From Piscinibacter lacus (GTDB taxonomy: Bacteria; Pseudomonadota; Gammaproteobacteria; Burkholderiales; Burkholderiaceae_C): a stretch of DNA of 64,000 bases. Made by a program: the position numbers and the translations under genes. This document shows positions 49,854 through 57,835 of this stretch, piece after piece. The notes under the pieces were generated by a model that saw nothing but the letters and a program-made list of their open reading frames with translations, searched no databases and had not been told where the DNA came from. Each line of letters starts with the position of its first letter. Position 1 is the first letter of the stretch. The stretch is from contig NZ_JAERRA010000001.1 of assembly GCF_016735685.1 (NCBI RefSeq), positions 1,302,001 through 1,366,000 on the forward strand, written 5' to 3'.

Positions 49854-50714
49854 TCATTTCTTGCCTTTGACGTGGCCTTCGAGCTCGGCGAAGGTGGGGC
49901 GCTCGGTGGAATAAAGCACTTTGCGGCCGAACTCGATGGCGATGGCCGGGGCATAGCCCTGCATCGAGGCCAGCAGCGTGGTCTTGATGCATTGCAGCTC
50001 CTTGCTGCCTTCCTCGACCTTCTGCTCCAGCAGGCCGGCTACCGGCTCGGCAAAGGCATAGGCCAGCAGGATGCCGAGGAAGGTGCCGACCAGGGCCGAG
50101 CCGATCATGGCGCCCAGCACGGCGGGCGGTTGGCCCACCGAGCCCATGGTCTTCACCACGCCCAGCACGGCCGCGACGATGCCGAAGGCCGGCAGGCCGC
50201 CCGCCACGCGCTGAATGGCCGCCACGGGGGCATGGGCCTCGTTGTGGTGGGTCTCGATCTCGCTGTCCATCAGCGATTCGATCTCGTGCGGATTGAGGTT
50301 GCCGCTGACCATCATGCGCAGGTAGTCGGTGATGAACTCGACCACATGGTGGTCGCTGCCGACCTCGGGGTACTTCTGGAACAGCGGCGACTTGTCGGGC
50401 TCCTCGACATCTTTCTCGATGGCCATCAGCCCGTCCTTTCGGGCCTTCTGCAAGATGTCGTAGAGCAGGGCCATCAGCGCCATGTAGCGCGCCTTGGTGT
50501 ACTTGCTGCCCTTGAAGCAGGAGAGGGTGCCGGCCACCGTGGCCTTGACCACCTTCATCTGGTTGTTGACCAGGAAGGCACCCAGCGTGGCGCCGCCGAT
50601 CATGCCCATCTCCCAGGGCAGGGCCTTGAGGATGGGGCCCATGTTGCCGCCGTGGGCGATGAAGACCCCGAACACGCAACCGAGCACGACGACCCAGCCG
50701 ATGATGACGAACAT
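49854..50714 (-). CDS. motA: Flagellar stator protein MotA
   Basis: The 286-residue protein has four membrane segments. Two are N-terminal (VIIGWVVVLGCVFGVFIAHGG and a GGATLGAFLV segment) and two are C-terminal (GLPAFGIVAAVLGVVKTM and IGSALVGTFLGILLAYAFAEP). The cytoplasmic loop between them carries the Arg and Glu residues that contact FliG. Length is typical of proton-type MotA in E. coli. It is preceded by an intrinsic terminator at 50804-50837, so it needs its own promoter in the ~90 bp upstream. None with a clear sigma-28 or sigma-70 match was found. Confidence 0.96.
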   Translation of the reverse strand: MFVIIGWVVVLGCVFGVFIAHGGNMGPILKALPWEMGMIGGATLGAFLVNNQMKVVKATVAGTLSCFKGSKYTKARYMALMALLYDILQKARKDGLMAIEKDVEEPDKSPLFQKYPEVGSDHHVVEFITDYLRMMVSGNLNPHEIESLMDSEIETHHNEAHAPVAAIQRVAGGLPAFGIVAAVLGVVKTMGSVGQPPAVLGAMIGSALVGTFLGILLAYAFAEPVAGLLEQKVEEGSKELQCIKTTLLASMQGYAPAIAIEFGRKVLYSTERPTFAELEGHVKGKK

Positions 50715-50803
50715 GGTTGGCGAATCCGCAGGAGGAAGTCAGGGAAGAGGAGGGCGAGCGCTGTTCAGGCCCATCGTCCCCCAAGTCCGCCGGGGCAAGG
50801 CCC

Positions 50804-50837
50804 CAAAAAAAGCGGCGGATCAGGGACTGATCCGCCG
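50804..50837 (-). terminator. Intrinsic terminator after the flhDC-methyltransferase unit
   Basis: On the minus strand a perfect 10-bp stem (CGGCGGATCA / TGATCCGCCG, 50813-50837, 5-base loop) is followed by a run of seven T (50805-50811). It ends transcription coming from the methyltransferase gene before motA. Confidence 0.9.
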
Positions 50838-50893
50838 TCAAGGCGCTCCAAACGCCACCAGGAGAACAACACGCAAGATGCTTTGCGGCGGGC

Positions 50894-51736
50894 TCAGGCC
50901 GCGTTCCGGCCCTCGTCGATCCGCCGGCGCAGGCCCAGGGGCCGGACACTCGCGGCCCGGAAGGGCGCGCGGTAGGCGTAGAGGGTGTGGCCGCCGGCCG
51001 GCAGCCGCAGATCGGCCCGCATGCCGGGCAGGGGAAAGGCCAGGCTCAGCAGCCAGGCGCCGGGCTCCAGCTCGGCCTGGGCCTTGGCCAGGGCGCGCGG
51101 CATGGATTCGGGCCGCTGGAAGAGGTAGACCATGTCCAGGCCCTCCCAGTCGCTGCCCCACAGGTCGCCGCGCCGGATCGCGGCGCCGCGGCAGCGCAGG
51201 CGGGCGACCAGGCTGAGGGGCAGGCTGGTCTCGATGCCTTCGAGCCGTGCATCCGGGTAGGCGCCGCGCAGGGCCTTGAGACCGTCGCCCAGGCCGCAGC
51301 CGGCATCGAGGATGCGGGGCTCGGCCGGCAGGGGCAGGCGCTCGGCCAGGCCGTCCAGGGCCTGGGCGGGGGTGGGGTAGAGCGGCGCATCGCGCCAGGC
51401 CGATCGCGGGTAGAGCAGCAGCAGCAGGCCCAGCGGCAGCAGCCAGACCCAGGCCGGCAGCACGCCGGCCAGCAGGCCGCCGAGCAGCATCACCGGATAG
51501 CCCAGCAGCAGGCAGACCTGGCGCATGCGGCTGTCCGCGCCGGGCAGGAAGGCCAGCGGCAGCAGGCAGGCCAGCAGGGCCGCCGGCGCCTGACCCAGGC
51601 CGGCATGGCCCAGCAGGATCTGGAGCGCCCAGGCGCTGGTCCAGGCGGCGACCGCCGGCAGCGGCCAGGCCAGGCTGAGGGGCCGACCGGTCGACACGGG
51701 CTCGCGCTCCGGAAGTCGGGTGATGTTGGCGGACAT
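50894..51736 (-). CDS. Membrane-anchored class I SAM-dependent methyltransferase
   Basis: The N-terminal ~140 residues of this 280-residue protein contain about four hydrophobic segments (WTSAWALQILLGHAG, LLACLLPLAFLPG, LLLGYPVMLLGGLLAGVLP and LLPLGLLLLLY). The C-terminal half is a Rossmann methyltransferase with motif I RILDAGCGLGDGLKAL and an acidic end of the second strand (EGIETSLPLS). The substrate is unknown. It lies 20 bp after flhC and before a terminator, so it is probably co-expressed with the flagellar master regulator. Whether it modifies a flagellar component is an inference from position only. It is not related to the flagellin methylase FliB by visible motifs. Confidence 0.85.
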   Translation of the reverse strand: MSANITRLPEREPVSTGRPLSLAWPLPAVAAWTSAWALQILLGHAGLGQAPAALLACLLPLAFLPGADSRMRQVCLLLGYPVMLLGGLLAGVLPAWVWLLPLGLLLLLYPRSAWRDAPLYPTPAQALDGLAERLPLPAEPRILDAGCGLGDGLKALRGAYPDARLEGIETSLPLSLVARLRCRGAAIRRGDLWGSDWEGLDMVYLFQRPESMPRALAKAQAELEPGAWLLSLAFPLPGMRADLRLPAGGHTLYAYRAPFRAASVRPLGLRRRIDEGRNAA

Positions 51737-51756
51737 GGTGCGACGCGCGCAGGCGC

Positions 51757-52296
51757 TCAGTGCAGTTGCAGTGCGCCGCTGGCCTTGCCCTTGCCGGCGC
51801 GGGCCGGCGGATTGCACAGGCCGCAGACGTAGTGCTTGGCGATCTCGTGCGGATGCGTGACGAAGTGGCCGCCGCACTGGCTGCACGGGGTCATGGTCAG
51901 CATGCCGTTGTCGATGAACTTCACCAGGCGCCAGGCGCGGGTGATCGAGAGCTGCGGCTCCAGGCCCTGGGTCTGGATCTGCTCCATGTAGAGCCGGTAG
52001 GCCTTGATGATGGTCTCGATCTCGTCGAGGGCCGCGCTCTTGTTCAGGTACTCGTGGATGTTCAGGAAGAGGCTGGCATGGATGTTGGGCTGCCAGGTCA
52101 TGAACCAGTCGGTGCTGAAGGGCAACTGGCCCTTGCTGGGCGACTTGCCGGCGACTTCCTTGTAGAGACGCAGCAGGCGCTCGTAGGACAGGTCGGTCTC
52201 CGACTCCAGCACCTGCAGGCGGGCGCCGAGCTGGATCAGCGTGACGGCGGTCTCGATCTGCTTGGCTTCGGTCAGAAGGCTCTTGCTGCGGCTCAT
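51757..52296 (-). CDS. flhC: Flagellar master regulator subunit FlhC
   Basis: The 179-residue protein has family blocks RLQVLESETDLSYERLLRLYKEV and PSKGQLPFSTDWFMTWQPNIHASLF. The zinc site is formed by four cysteines, CSQC near residue 141 and CGLC near residue 161. FlhC with FlhD forms the D4C2 activator of class II flagellar operons, a system found in enterobacteria and many betaproteobacteria. It follows flhD by 49 bp. The C-terminus is short and basic. Confidence 0.97.
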   Translation of the reverse strand: MSRSKSLLTEAKQIETAVTLIQLGARLQVLESETDLSYERLLRLYKEVAGKSPSKGQLPFSTDWFMTWQPNIHASLFLNIHEYLNKSAALDEIETIIKAYRLYMEQIQTQGLEPQLSITRAWRLVKFIDNGMLTMTPCSQCGGHFVTHPHEIAKHYVCGLCNPPARAGKGKASGALQLH

Positions 52297-52345
52297 GGCG
52301 GGCTCCGGATTCAGGTGCTGGTGCGGGGTCGGGTGCAGCGCGGAC

Positions 52346-52669
52346 TCAGGCGGCTTCCTGGTGCCGGCCGGCCATCAGGATGCTGGCGTGCAGGCGGCTG
52401 ACGCCCTCGTTGGCGGCGCTGCGGCCGTGGTTGGTCAGCAGGCCCCAGACCATCTCGTCGTCCACCCGCATGCGCATCAGCAACTGGTTGCCCGAGGCGA
52501 CCTTCATCAACTGGGCCGGGCTCAGGGTGATCAGCAGGTCGGCCGCTTCCTCCGACAGGCCCAGGCGGAACAGCGCCTCCTCGCGGTCGCGGCGGATCAG
52601 GCTCTGCGCCAGCATCAGGTAGGAGAGGTTGGCTTCGCGGATCTCCATCAGGATCTGTTCGGTGGTCAT
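52346..52669 (-). CDS. flhD: Flagellar master regulator subunit FlhD
   Basis: The 107-residue helical protein contains the FlhD block QILMEIREANLSYLMLAQSLIRRDREEALFRLGLSEEAADLL and the DNA-contacting segment ITLSPAQLMKVASGNQLLMRMR. AGGAAG precedes the ATG chosen here. An upstream frame extension is Arg/Pro-rich and unlike the family. It is the first gene of flhDC, divergent from fliC across 467 bp. A poor TACAGT -10-like hexamer exists in that gap on the minus strand, but no convincing -35. Confidence 0.95.
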   Translation of the reverse strand: MTTEQILMEIREANLSYLMLAQSLIRRDREEALFRLGLSEEAADLLITLSPAQLMKVASGNQLLMRMRVDDEMVWGLLTNHGRSAANEGVSRLHASILMAGRHQEAA

Positions 52670-53136
52670 GGCGGCTTCCTGCGTGTCGGGTGGGGGGAGG
52701 GATCTGGCGGGCGATCGGCGCTTTGTTTTTGCGATCACCGTGGAATGAACTGTAGGCAGGCCCCCGCCCGGCTTGAATCAGCCTGGCGCTGTTTGCGAGG
52801 TGCTGGCAGGGAGACAGGCGTGTCGGACAAATTCCTACACGGCGGGCGGCAACACGGTGTTTTTCCGAGGGCCCCTCAAGTCCGCGCAGGCGGCTTCCGA
52901 TAAGCAGCCAACGGGTCGAACGATCGATCCCGCGGTCCGGCAAGGACCCCTGCAGCCGCCTTACAAGGACCGGCGGCGCGCAGGCCCCTTGCGTCGGGCG
53001 AGCGCCTTCCGGACGGGCTTCGGCCCGGTCGGCGGGCAGGCAGATCGGTGCATGCCGCTTGCCACCCTGGAACCAGCATCACCGTCCTTCTATCGCCGGC
53101 GCAAGCCGGGTCTCTCATCCCGTCAAGGAGCCCATC
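52670..53136. other. 467-bp divergent regulatory gap between flhD and fliC
   Basis: No gene was found in this stretch. It holds the fliC sigma-28 promoter at 52876-52903 and a ~230-base fliC leader with small GC-rich hairpins (for example GGACGGGCTTCGGCCCGGTC near 53012). A run of T (ctttgtttttgc near 52720-52731) lies in the flhD leader. The upstream half must contain the control region of the flagellar master operon, which I could not resolve. Confidence 0.7.
52876..52903 (+). promoter_or_regulatory. Sigma-28 (FliA) promoter of fliC
   Basis: TCAAGTCC at 52876 and TCCGATAA ending at 52903 match the FliA consensus (TCAA, 17 bases, CCGATAA, one base longer than the usual spacing). Predicted transcripts have a ~225-base leader before the fliC ATG. 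The -35 and the bases after the -10 are nearly the same as in the cheY promoter. Confidence 0.8.
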
Positions 53137-53955
53137 ATGGTCATGACCGTCAACACCAACAACTACTCGCTCAATGCCCAGCGCAATCTGGGCGGCTCGC
53201 AGTCGATGCTTGCCACCTCGATGCAGCGCCTGTCGTCCGGCATGCGCGTCAACAGCGCGAAGGACGATGCCGCCGGCCTCGCCATCGCCGAGCGCATGAA
53301 TGCCCAGGTGCGTGGCATGAACGTCGCCCAGCGCAATGCGAATGACGCGATCTCGCTGTTCCAGACGGCGGAAGGCGCGATGGGCAAGATCGGCGAGAAC
53401 CTGCAGCGCATCCGCGAGCTGGCCGTGCAGTCGGCCAGCGGCTCGATCAGCGACGACGACCGCGCCAACCTGCAATCGGAAGCCGACCAGCTCGTCGAGG
53501 AAATCGCCCGCGTCGGCGACAACGCGAAGTTCAACGGCATCAACCTGCTCGACGGCAGCTTCACCAGCACCGATTTCCAGATCGGTGCCGACGGCACCGA
53601 CGTGATCACCGCCGCCACCGACTTCGACATGACCGCGCTGACCGCTTACGCGGCCGCCGACATCAGCACCGCCGCAGGCGCCACCGCCGTCATCGCGGAC
53701 ATCGACACCGATCTCGACACGCTCAACACCGCGCGCTCCCAGGCTGGTGCCTTCCAGAGCCGCTTCGAGGCGGTGATCTCGCAGCTCCAGGTGAGCGTGG
53801 AAAGCACCTCGGCCGCCCGCGGCCGGATCATGGATGCCGACTTCGCCGCCGAGACCGCCAACCTGTCGAAGGCGCAGATCCTCCAGCAGGCCGGCACCGC
53901 CATGGTCGCCCAGGCCAACCAGTTGCCGCAGCAGGTGCTGTCGCTGCTGCGCTGA
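53137..53955 (+). CDS. fliC: Flagellin FliC (short form)
   Basis: The 272-residue flagellin has only the D0/D1 core: N-terminal NTNNYSLNAQRNLGGSQ, SSGMRVNSAKDDAAGLAIAERM and NDAISLFQTAEGAMGKIGENLQRIRELAVQ, and C-terminal QSRFEAVISQLQ and the DADFAAETANLSKAQILQQAG block ending QQVLSLLR. The middle (~175-205) is a short Asp/Ala/Thr-rich loop, so the surface D2/D3 domains are missing, as in many betaproteobacterial flagellins. AAGGAG is 6 bases before the ATG. A second ATG two codons later is possible. A strong terminator follows. Confidence 0.96.
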   Translation: MVMTVNTNNYSLNAQRNLGGSQSMLATSMQRLSSGMRVNSAKDDAAGLAIAERMNAQVRGMNVAQRNANDAISLFQTAEGAMGKIGENLQRIRELAVQSASGSISDDDRANLQSEADQLVEEIARVGDNAKFNGINLLDGSFTSTDFQIGADGTDVITAATDFDMTALTAYAAADISTAAGATAVIADIDTDLDTLNTARSQAGAFQSRFEAVISQLQVSVESTSAARGRIMDADFAAETANLSKAQILQQAGTAMVAQANQLPQQVLSLLR

Positions 53956-53965
53956 TCGAACGCCC

Positions 53966-53986
53966 GGGCCCGCAAGGCGCGGGCCC
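53966..53986. repeat. GC-rich hairpin after fliC
   Basis: GGGCCCGC and GCGGGCCC form a perfect 8-bp stem with a 5-base loop, 10 bases after the fliC stop and before the main terminator. It has no T-run and may protect the mRNA end. Confidence 0.6.
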
Positions 53987-53996
53987 AGAGGACAGA

Positions 53997-54036
53997 AAGC
54001 CCCTGCCGGCATCGCGCCGGCAGGGGCTTGTGCTTT
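53997..54036 (+). terminator. Intrinsic terminator of fliC
   Basis: A perfect stem AAGCCCCTGCCGGC / GCCGGCAGGGGCTT with a 5-base loop (53997-54029) is followed by gtgcttt. It lies between convergent fliC and prfB, and with A residues on its other side it may act in both directions. Confidence 0.85.
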
Positions 54037-54069
54037 CAGGGGCCAGGCTCAGGGTCTGAGCCCCGGGGC

Positions 54070-55174
54070 TCAGACGCCCTGCTTCAGGCTGGCGGCGATG
54101 AAGCCGTCCAGGTCGCCGTCCAGCACCTTCTGGGTGGCCGAGACCTCGACATTGGTGCGCAGGTCCTTGATGCGGCTCTGGTCCAGCACATAGCTGCGGA
54201 TCTGGTGGCCCCAGCCCACATCGGTCTTGCTGTCCTCCAGCTTCTGTTGCTGCTCGCGCTGCTTGCGCATCTCGTGCTCATAGAGGCGCGCGCGCAGCAT
54301 CTGCCAGGCCTCGTCGCGGTTGCGGTGCTGCGACCGGTCGTTCTGGCACTGCACGACGATGCCGGTCGGGATGTGGGTGAGCCGCACCGCCGAGTCGGTC
54401 TTGTTGATGTGCTGGCCGCCGGCGCCGCTGGCGCGGAAGGTGTCGGTGCGCACATCGGCCGGGTTGATCTCGATCTCGATCGAGTCGTCGACCTCGGGAT
54501 AGACGAAGACACTGGCGAAGCTGGTGTGCCGGCCGCCCGAGCTGTCGAAGGGGCTCTTGCGGACCAGGCGGTGCACGCCGGTCTCGGTGCGCAGGTGGCC
54601 GAAGGCGTAGTCGCCGCTGATCTTCAGCGTCGCACTGCGGATGCCGGCCACGTCGCCCTCGGTCTCTTCCATCACCTCGACGGCAAAGCCCTTGCGCTCG
54701 CAGTAGCGCAGGTATTGGCGTTGCAGCATCTGCGCCCAGTCGCAGGCCTCGGTGCCGCCGGCACCGGCCTGGATGTCCAGGAAGCAGGGCATGGGATCGG
54801 CCGGGTTGTTGAACATCCGGCGGAATTCCAGGCCCTCGACCTGCTCGGCCAGGGTGACAGACTCGGCCTCGATCACGGCCAGGCCGTCCAGGTCCTCGTC
54901 GGCCTTGCTCAGCTCGTACAGCTCGCCGTTGTCGGCCAGGTTGCGCTCCAGGCTGGCGATGGTCTCGACCACCGCTTCGAGCGACTTCTTCTCGCGGCCC
55001 AGGGCCTGGGCATTCTTGGGATCGTTCCAGACGGTCGGATCCTCGAGCGCGGCATTGACCTCGCTCAGACGACGGGACTTTTCATCCCAGTCAAAGATAC
55101 CTCCGGAGTTCAGCGGTCCGGTGGGCGAGGTCGGCAAGGCGGCTGCCGATGGCGTTGATGCGTTCGATGTCCAT
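54070..55174 (-). CDS. prfB: Peptide chain release factor 2, with programmed +1 frameshift
   Basis: RF2 recognises UGA and UAA stop codons. The gene is in two frames: a short first frame ([13 protein letters not shown]...RRYL) runs from 55174 to an in-frame TGA at 55091-55093, and the main frame continues from there to 54070. The junction has the classic RF2 site: an internal Shine-Dalgarno-like CGGAGG, then TAT CTT TGA C. A +1 shift on CTT gives a 367-residue protein, the normal length. The GGQ motif is seen in [17 protein letters not shown] and the tripeptide anticodon SPF in [15 protein letters not shown]. Low RF2 increases shifting, so the gene is self-regulated. Confidence 0.97.
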
Positions 55175-55268
55175 GGGGTCTCGGGCGTTCGGTCGGTGCA
55201 GGGCCGGCCAGGATGGCCGGAAACCCGCGATTTTCGCACTGCACCGGCCGGCCCTTGGCTTGCGGCTG

Positions 55269-55294
55269 GGCGCCACCGCCCTCCCGGTGGCGCC
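55269..55294 (-). terminator. Hairpin after the ComEA-like gene
   Basis: A perfect 9-bp stem GGCGCCACC / GGTGGCGCC with an 8-base loop lies 6 bases after the stop. There is no T-run, so termination is possible but not certain. A GAAAAT hexamer between it and prfB could be the -10 of the prfB promoter. Confidence 0.45.
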
Positions 55295-55300
55295 GTGGCC

Positions 55301-55645
55301 TCAGCGGCTGGCAGCCGGCCGGGCCGGGGCCGGGCGCGGGGCGGCCGGCGCGGCGCTGCCGCCGGGCGCATAGGGCTTGCCTTCGACGGTGAGGCCGGCA
55401 TCCGACAGGCGTTGGGCGCTGCCGGGGCCGACGCCGCCGACGCGGCCGATCAGGTCGCTCCAGTCGCGGAAGGGTGCCTTCTGCCGCTCGGCCAGCAGCT
55501 TGCCCGACAGGGCCGGACCGATGCCCTTGACCGATTCCAGGCTGGCTTGGTCGGCGCGGTTCACGTCGACCGCGGACCAGGCCGCACCGGCGGCGCAGCC
55601 CAGCAGCAGGCCGCAGGCGATCAGGCGACGCAGGGGGGTGTTCAT
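55301..55645 (-). CDS. ComEA-like helix-hairpin-helix DNA-binding protein
   Basis: This 114-residue exported protein has a signal peptide ([22 protein letters not shown]) and then [31 protein letters not shown], a helix-hairpin-helix pair typical of ComEA, the periplasmic receptor that pulls DNA in during transformation. The C-terminus is Pro/Ala-rich. An ATG two codons earlier is possible, but GGAG is better spaced for this one. Short ComEA-like proteins are widespread in betaproteobacteria, and not all have been shown to act in competence. Confidence 0.88.
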   Translation of the reverse strand: MNTPLRRLIACGLLLGCAAGAAWSAVDVNRADQASLESVKGIGPALSGKLLAERQKAPFRDWSDLIGRVGGVGPGSAQRLSDAGLTVEGKPYAPGGSAAPAAPRPAPARPAASR

Positions 55646-55785
55646 CAGCATGTCTCCCAGGTGGCGCCGGCGGCTTGCCGGCTGCGAACCACTCTAGGCA
55701 GGCGGCCGATCCGGCGGCGGGCCGGCAGCCCCTCGGAAGTGGGGCTGCGCTCCCCAGCTTGTAGGGCTGCGCGCGGCGCGGCCGC

Positions 55786-56952
55786 TCAGGCGTCTTCCAG
55801 GCGCTGCGGCGGGTAGCTGTCCCAGGTCTGGCAGCCGGGGCATTGCCAGAAGTAGTTCTGCGCCTCGAAGCCGCAGGCCGCGCAGCGGTAGCGCTGCTGC
55901 GGCCGCGCACCGGCCGCGACAACCCGGGCCAGGGTCTCGGTCTGGGCCGGGTTCAGGCCTTCGCCCTGCGCCGCCTGGTGGCGCAGCAGGGCGGCCGCGC
56001 CGGACAGGCCGGGCCGGCTGGCCAGGGCCTCGTTGAGCAGGCTGGCCTGGGCCTGGGGATCGTCGGTCAGTTGGTGAAGGGCGTTCAGCAGGTCCTGGCT
56101 GGGTGCGAGGCGGTAGGCCTCCAGCAGCCGCGCCCGCACCGCCTCGACCTGGCCGGCGGCCCGGGCCGCGGTGGCGATCTCGCCGGCCACCAGGGCCGCG
56201 ATGCTGGGCTGGCTGACCAGCAGCGGCTGCCAGGCGGCCAGGGCCTCGGCCGGCTGGCCGGCGCGGGCCAGGGCCAGGCCCTGCAGCACCTGCGGGCGCG
56301 GGGCCTGGGGTGCGGCTTCGCGGGCCCGCGCCAGCGCGGCGCGGGCTTCCTCGGGGCGCTGGCGCGCGTCGGCTTCCAGCGCCAGTTCGCAAGCATGATG
56401 GGCGATGCGGGCGGCGAAGGAGCCGGCGCCGCTGGATTCGAGCTTGCGCGCGGTCTCGATGGCGGCATGCCAGTCGCGCGAGCGCTCGTAGAGGCCGAGC
56501 AGCTCCAGCCGCGCATCGGTGGCGAAGGCGCTGCCGTCCAGCGTGCGGAAGGCGGCTTCGGCGCGATCGAAGAGGCCGGCCTTGAGGAAGTCCTGCGCCA
56601 GGGCGAACTGCGCGCGGGCGCGCTCGGATTCGGCCAGGTCGCCCCGGGCGAGCAGATGCTCGTGGACACGCACGGCGCGCTCGTACTCGCCGCGGCGGCG
56701 GAACAGATTGCCCAGCGCGAAGTGCAGGTCGGCGGTGCCCGGGTCCTGCTGCATGGCCTCGATGAAGGCATCGATGGCCTTGTCCTGCTGTTCGTTGAGC
56801 AGCAGGTTCAGCCCGCGGTAGTAGGCCTTGGGCGAGTCGGCCTGTTCGCGCTTCCACTGGCGCAGGTCGAAGCGGGCGGCCAGCCAGCCAAAGCCGAAGG
56901 CGGCCATGACCGCCAGCGGCAGCAGCGAGAGCAGGGTGGGGTTAAGATCCAT
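55786..56952 (-). CDS. lapB: Lipopolysaccharide assembly protein LapB (YciM)
   Basis: The 388-residue protein has an N-terminal membrane anchor (LLSLLPLAVMAAFGFGWLAARF) and cytoplasmic tetratricopeptide repeats, including DSPKAYYRGLNLLLNEQQDKAIDAFIEAMQQDP. A C-terminal rubredoxin-like metal knuckle with CAAC and CPGC pairs ends the protein. Length equals E. coli LapB. In E. coli it directs FtsH to degrade LpxC and so limits lipid A synthesis. It overlaps lapA by 11 bp. Confidence 0.95.
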   Translation of the reverse strand: MDLNPTLLSLLPLAVMAAFGFGWLAARFDLRQWKREQADSPKAYYRGLNLLLNEQQDKAIDAFIEAMQQDPGTADLHFALGNLFRRRGEYERAVRVHEHLLARGDLAESERARAQFALAQDFLKAGLFDRAEAAFRTLDGSAFATDARLELLGLYERSRDWHAAIETARKLESSGAGSFAARIAHHACELALEADARQRPEEARAALARAREAAPQAPRPQVLQGLALARAGQPAEALAAWQPLLVSQPSIAALVAGEIATAARAAGQVEAVRARLLEAYRLAPSQDLLNALHQLTDDPQAQASLLNEALASRPGLSGAAALLRHQAAQGEGLNPAQTETLARVVAAGARPQQRYRCAACGFEAQNYFWQCPGCQTWDSYPPQRLEDA

Positions 56953-57316
56953 CGGGGGTGCCGCGCAGGGCATCGCGCGGCCCCAGGGCCGGCAGGTCGG
57001 GAAGGGGGGGCGGCCGCAGATCGGCTGCGCCGCCGGCGGCGGCAGACCGGCCGGGTTCGCTGCCAACCGGGGCGGTCTCGGCGGCGGCATCCTGGCGCTC
57101 CTGCGCGCGGCGGCGGTGGCGCCACCAGCTCGGCAGCATGGCCAGCACGCCCAGCGCGCAACCCAGCGCGAAGGCGGCGAGCACGATGTAGACCATCGGT
57201 GCGCGCCATTCGTGGCCGAAGAACCAGCGGACCGCGGCCTCGTCCTGGTTGTTCAGCGCGAAGGCGAACAGCGTGAAGAAGAGGAAGGCCCGCAGGAGCC
57301 AGGTCAAGACCCGCAT
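56942..57316 (-). CDS. lapA: Lipopolysaccharide assembly protein A domain protein LapA
   Basis: The 124-residue protein has two membrane helices (WLLRAFLFFTLFAFALN and MVYIVLAAFALGCALGVLAMLP) around a short NQDEAAVRWFFGHEW loop, the LapA (DUF1049) pattern. The longer-than-usual cytoplasmic tail is Pro/Ala/Gly-rich. It stands between ihfB and lapB as in many proteobacteria. The ATG is the one directly before the first helix. Confidence 0.92.
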   Translation of the reverse strand: MRVLTWLLRAFLFFTLFAFALNNQDEAAVRWFFGHEWRAPMVYIVLAAFALGCALGVLAMLPSWWRHRRRAQERQDAAAETAPVGSEPGRSAAAGGAADLRPPPLPDLPALGPRDALRGTPDGS

Positions 57317-57326
57317 GCGATCGATT

Positions 57327-57653
57327 CTAGGCGTCGGCCCGGTCGGCCTCGCCCGCCGCCGGGGCACGCGCGCCGGCCGCATCGACCGACTCGCGCAGGG
57401 CCTTGCCCGGCTTGAAATGCGGCACCAGCTTCTCGGGGATCGGCACTTGCTCGCCCGAGCGCGGGTTGCGGCCCATGCGCGGCGGCCGGCGGTTGATCGA
57501 GAAGCTGCCGAAGCCGCGGATCTCGATGCGGTGGCCCTGGGCCAGCGCATCGCTCATCGCATCGAGCATGGTCTTCACCGCGAACTCGGCGTCGCGGTGG
57601 GTGAGCTGGGGGAAGCGCTCGCCCAGCAGGTTCACCAGGTCGGAACGGGTCAT
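57327..57653 (-). CDS. ihfB: Integration host factor beta subunit
   Basis: The 108-residue DNA-bending protein has [17 protein letters not shown] at the start, [28 protein letters not shown] in the core and the beta-arm [13 protein letters not shown] with the intercalating Pro. [11 protein letters not shown] follows. The last ~15 residues ([17 protein letters not shown]) extend beyond E. coli IHF-beta. Two extra ATGs at 57659 and 57662 allow a slightly longer N-terminus. Position between rpsA and lapA supports IhfB rather than HU. Confidence 0.95.
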   Translation of the reverse strand: MTRSDLVNLLGERFPQLTHRDAEFAVKTMLDAMSDALAQGHRIEIRGFGSFSINRRPPRMGRNPRSGEQVPIPEKLVPHFKPGKALRESVDAAGARAPAAGEADRADA

Positions 57654-57750
57654 GGTCATCATGATCGGGAGGAGGCTGCGGGCCCGGCCCGCCCAGGCCG
57701 GACACGCGGCCGCGCAGCTTAACGCCTGCCGCGGCGGGGCCGGAAATGAC

Positions 57751-57772
57751 GACGGGGGCCGAAGCCCCCGTC
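57751..57772 (-). terminator. Terminator-like hairpin after rpsA
   Basis: GACGGGGGC-CGAA-GCCCCCGTC is a perfect 9-bp stem with a stable tetraloop, in the 173-bp gap downstream of rpsA. The tail on the minus strand is GTCATTTCC, with only a short T-run. It may limit read-through from rpsA into ihfB. Confidence 0.6.
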
Positions 57773-57835
57773 GCTGGATGGACCCTCGACGCCCGGGGCC
57801 CGAAGGCCGTCCGGCGTCGGGCCCGCGGCCGCGGA

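Noticed and set aside
57663..57835. Possible small gene in the rpsA-ihfB gap
   Set aside because: No frame with coding character. The gap holds a terminator-like hairpin and otherwise nothing recognisable.
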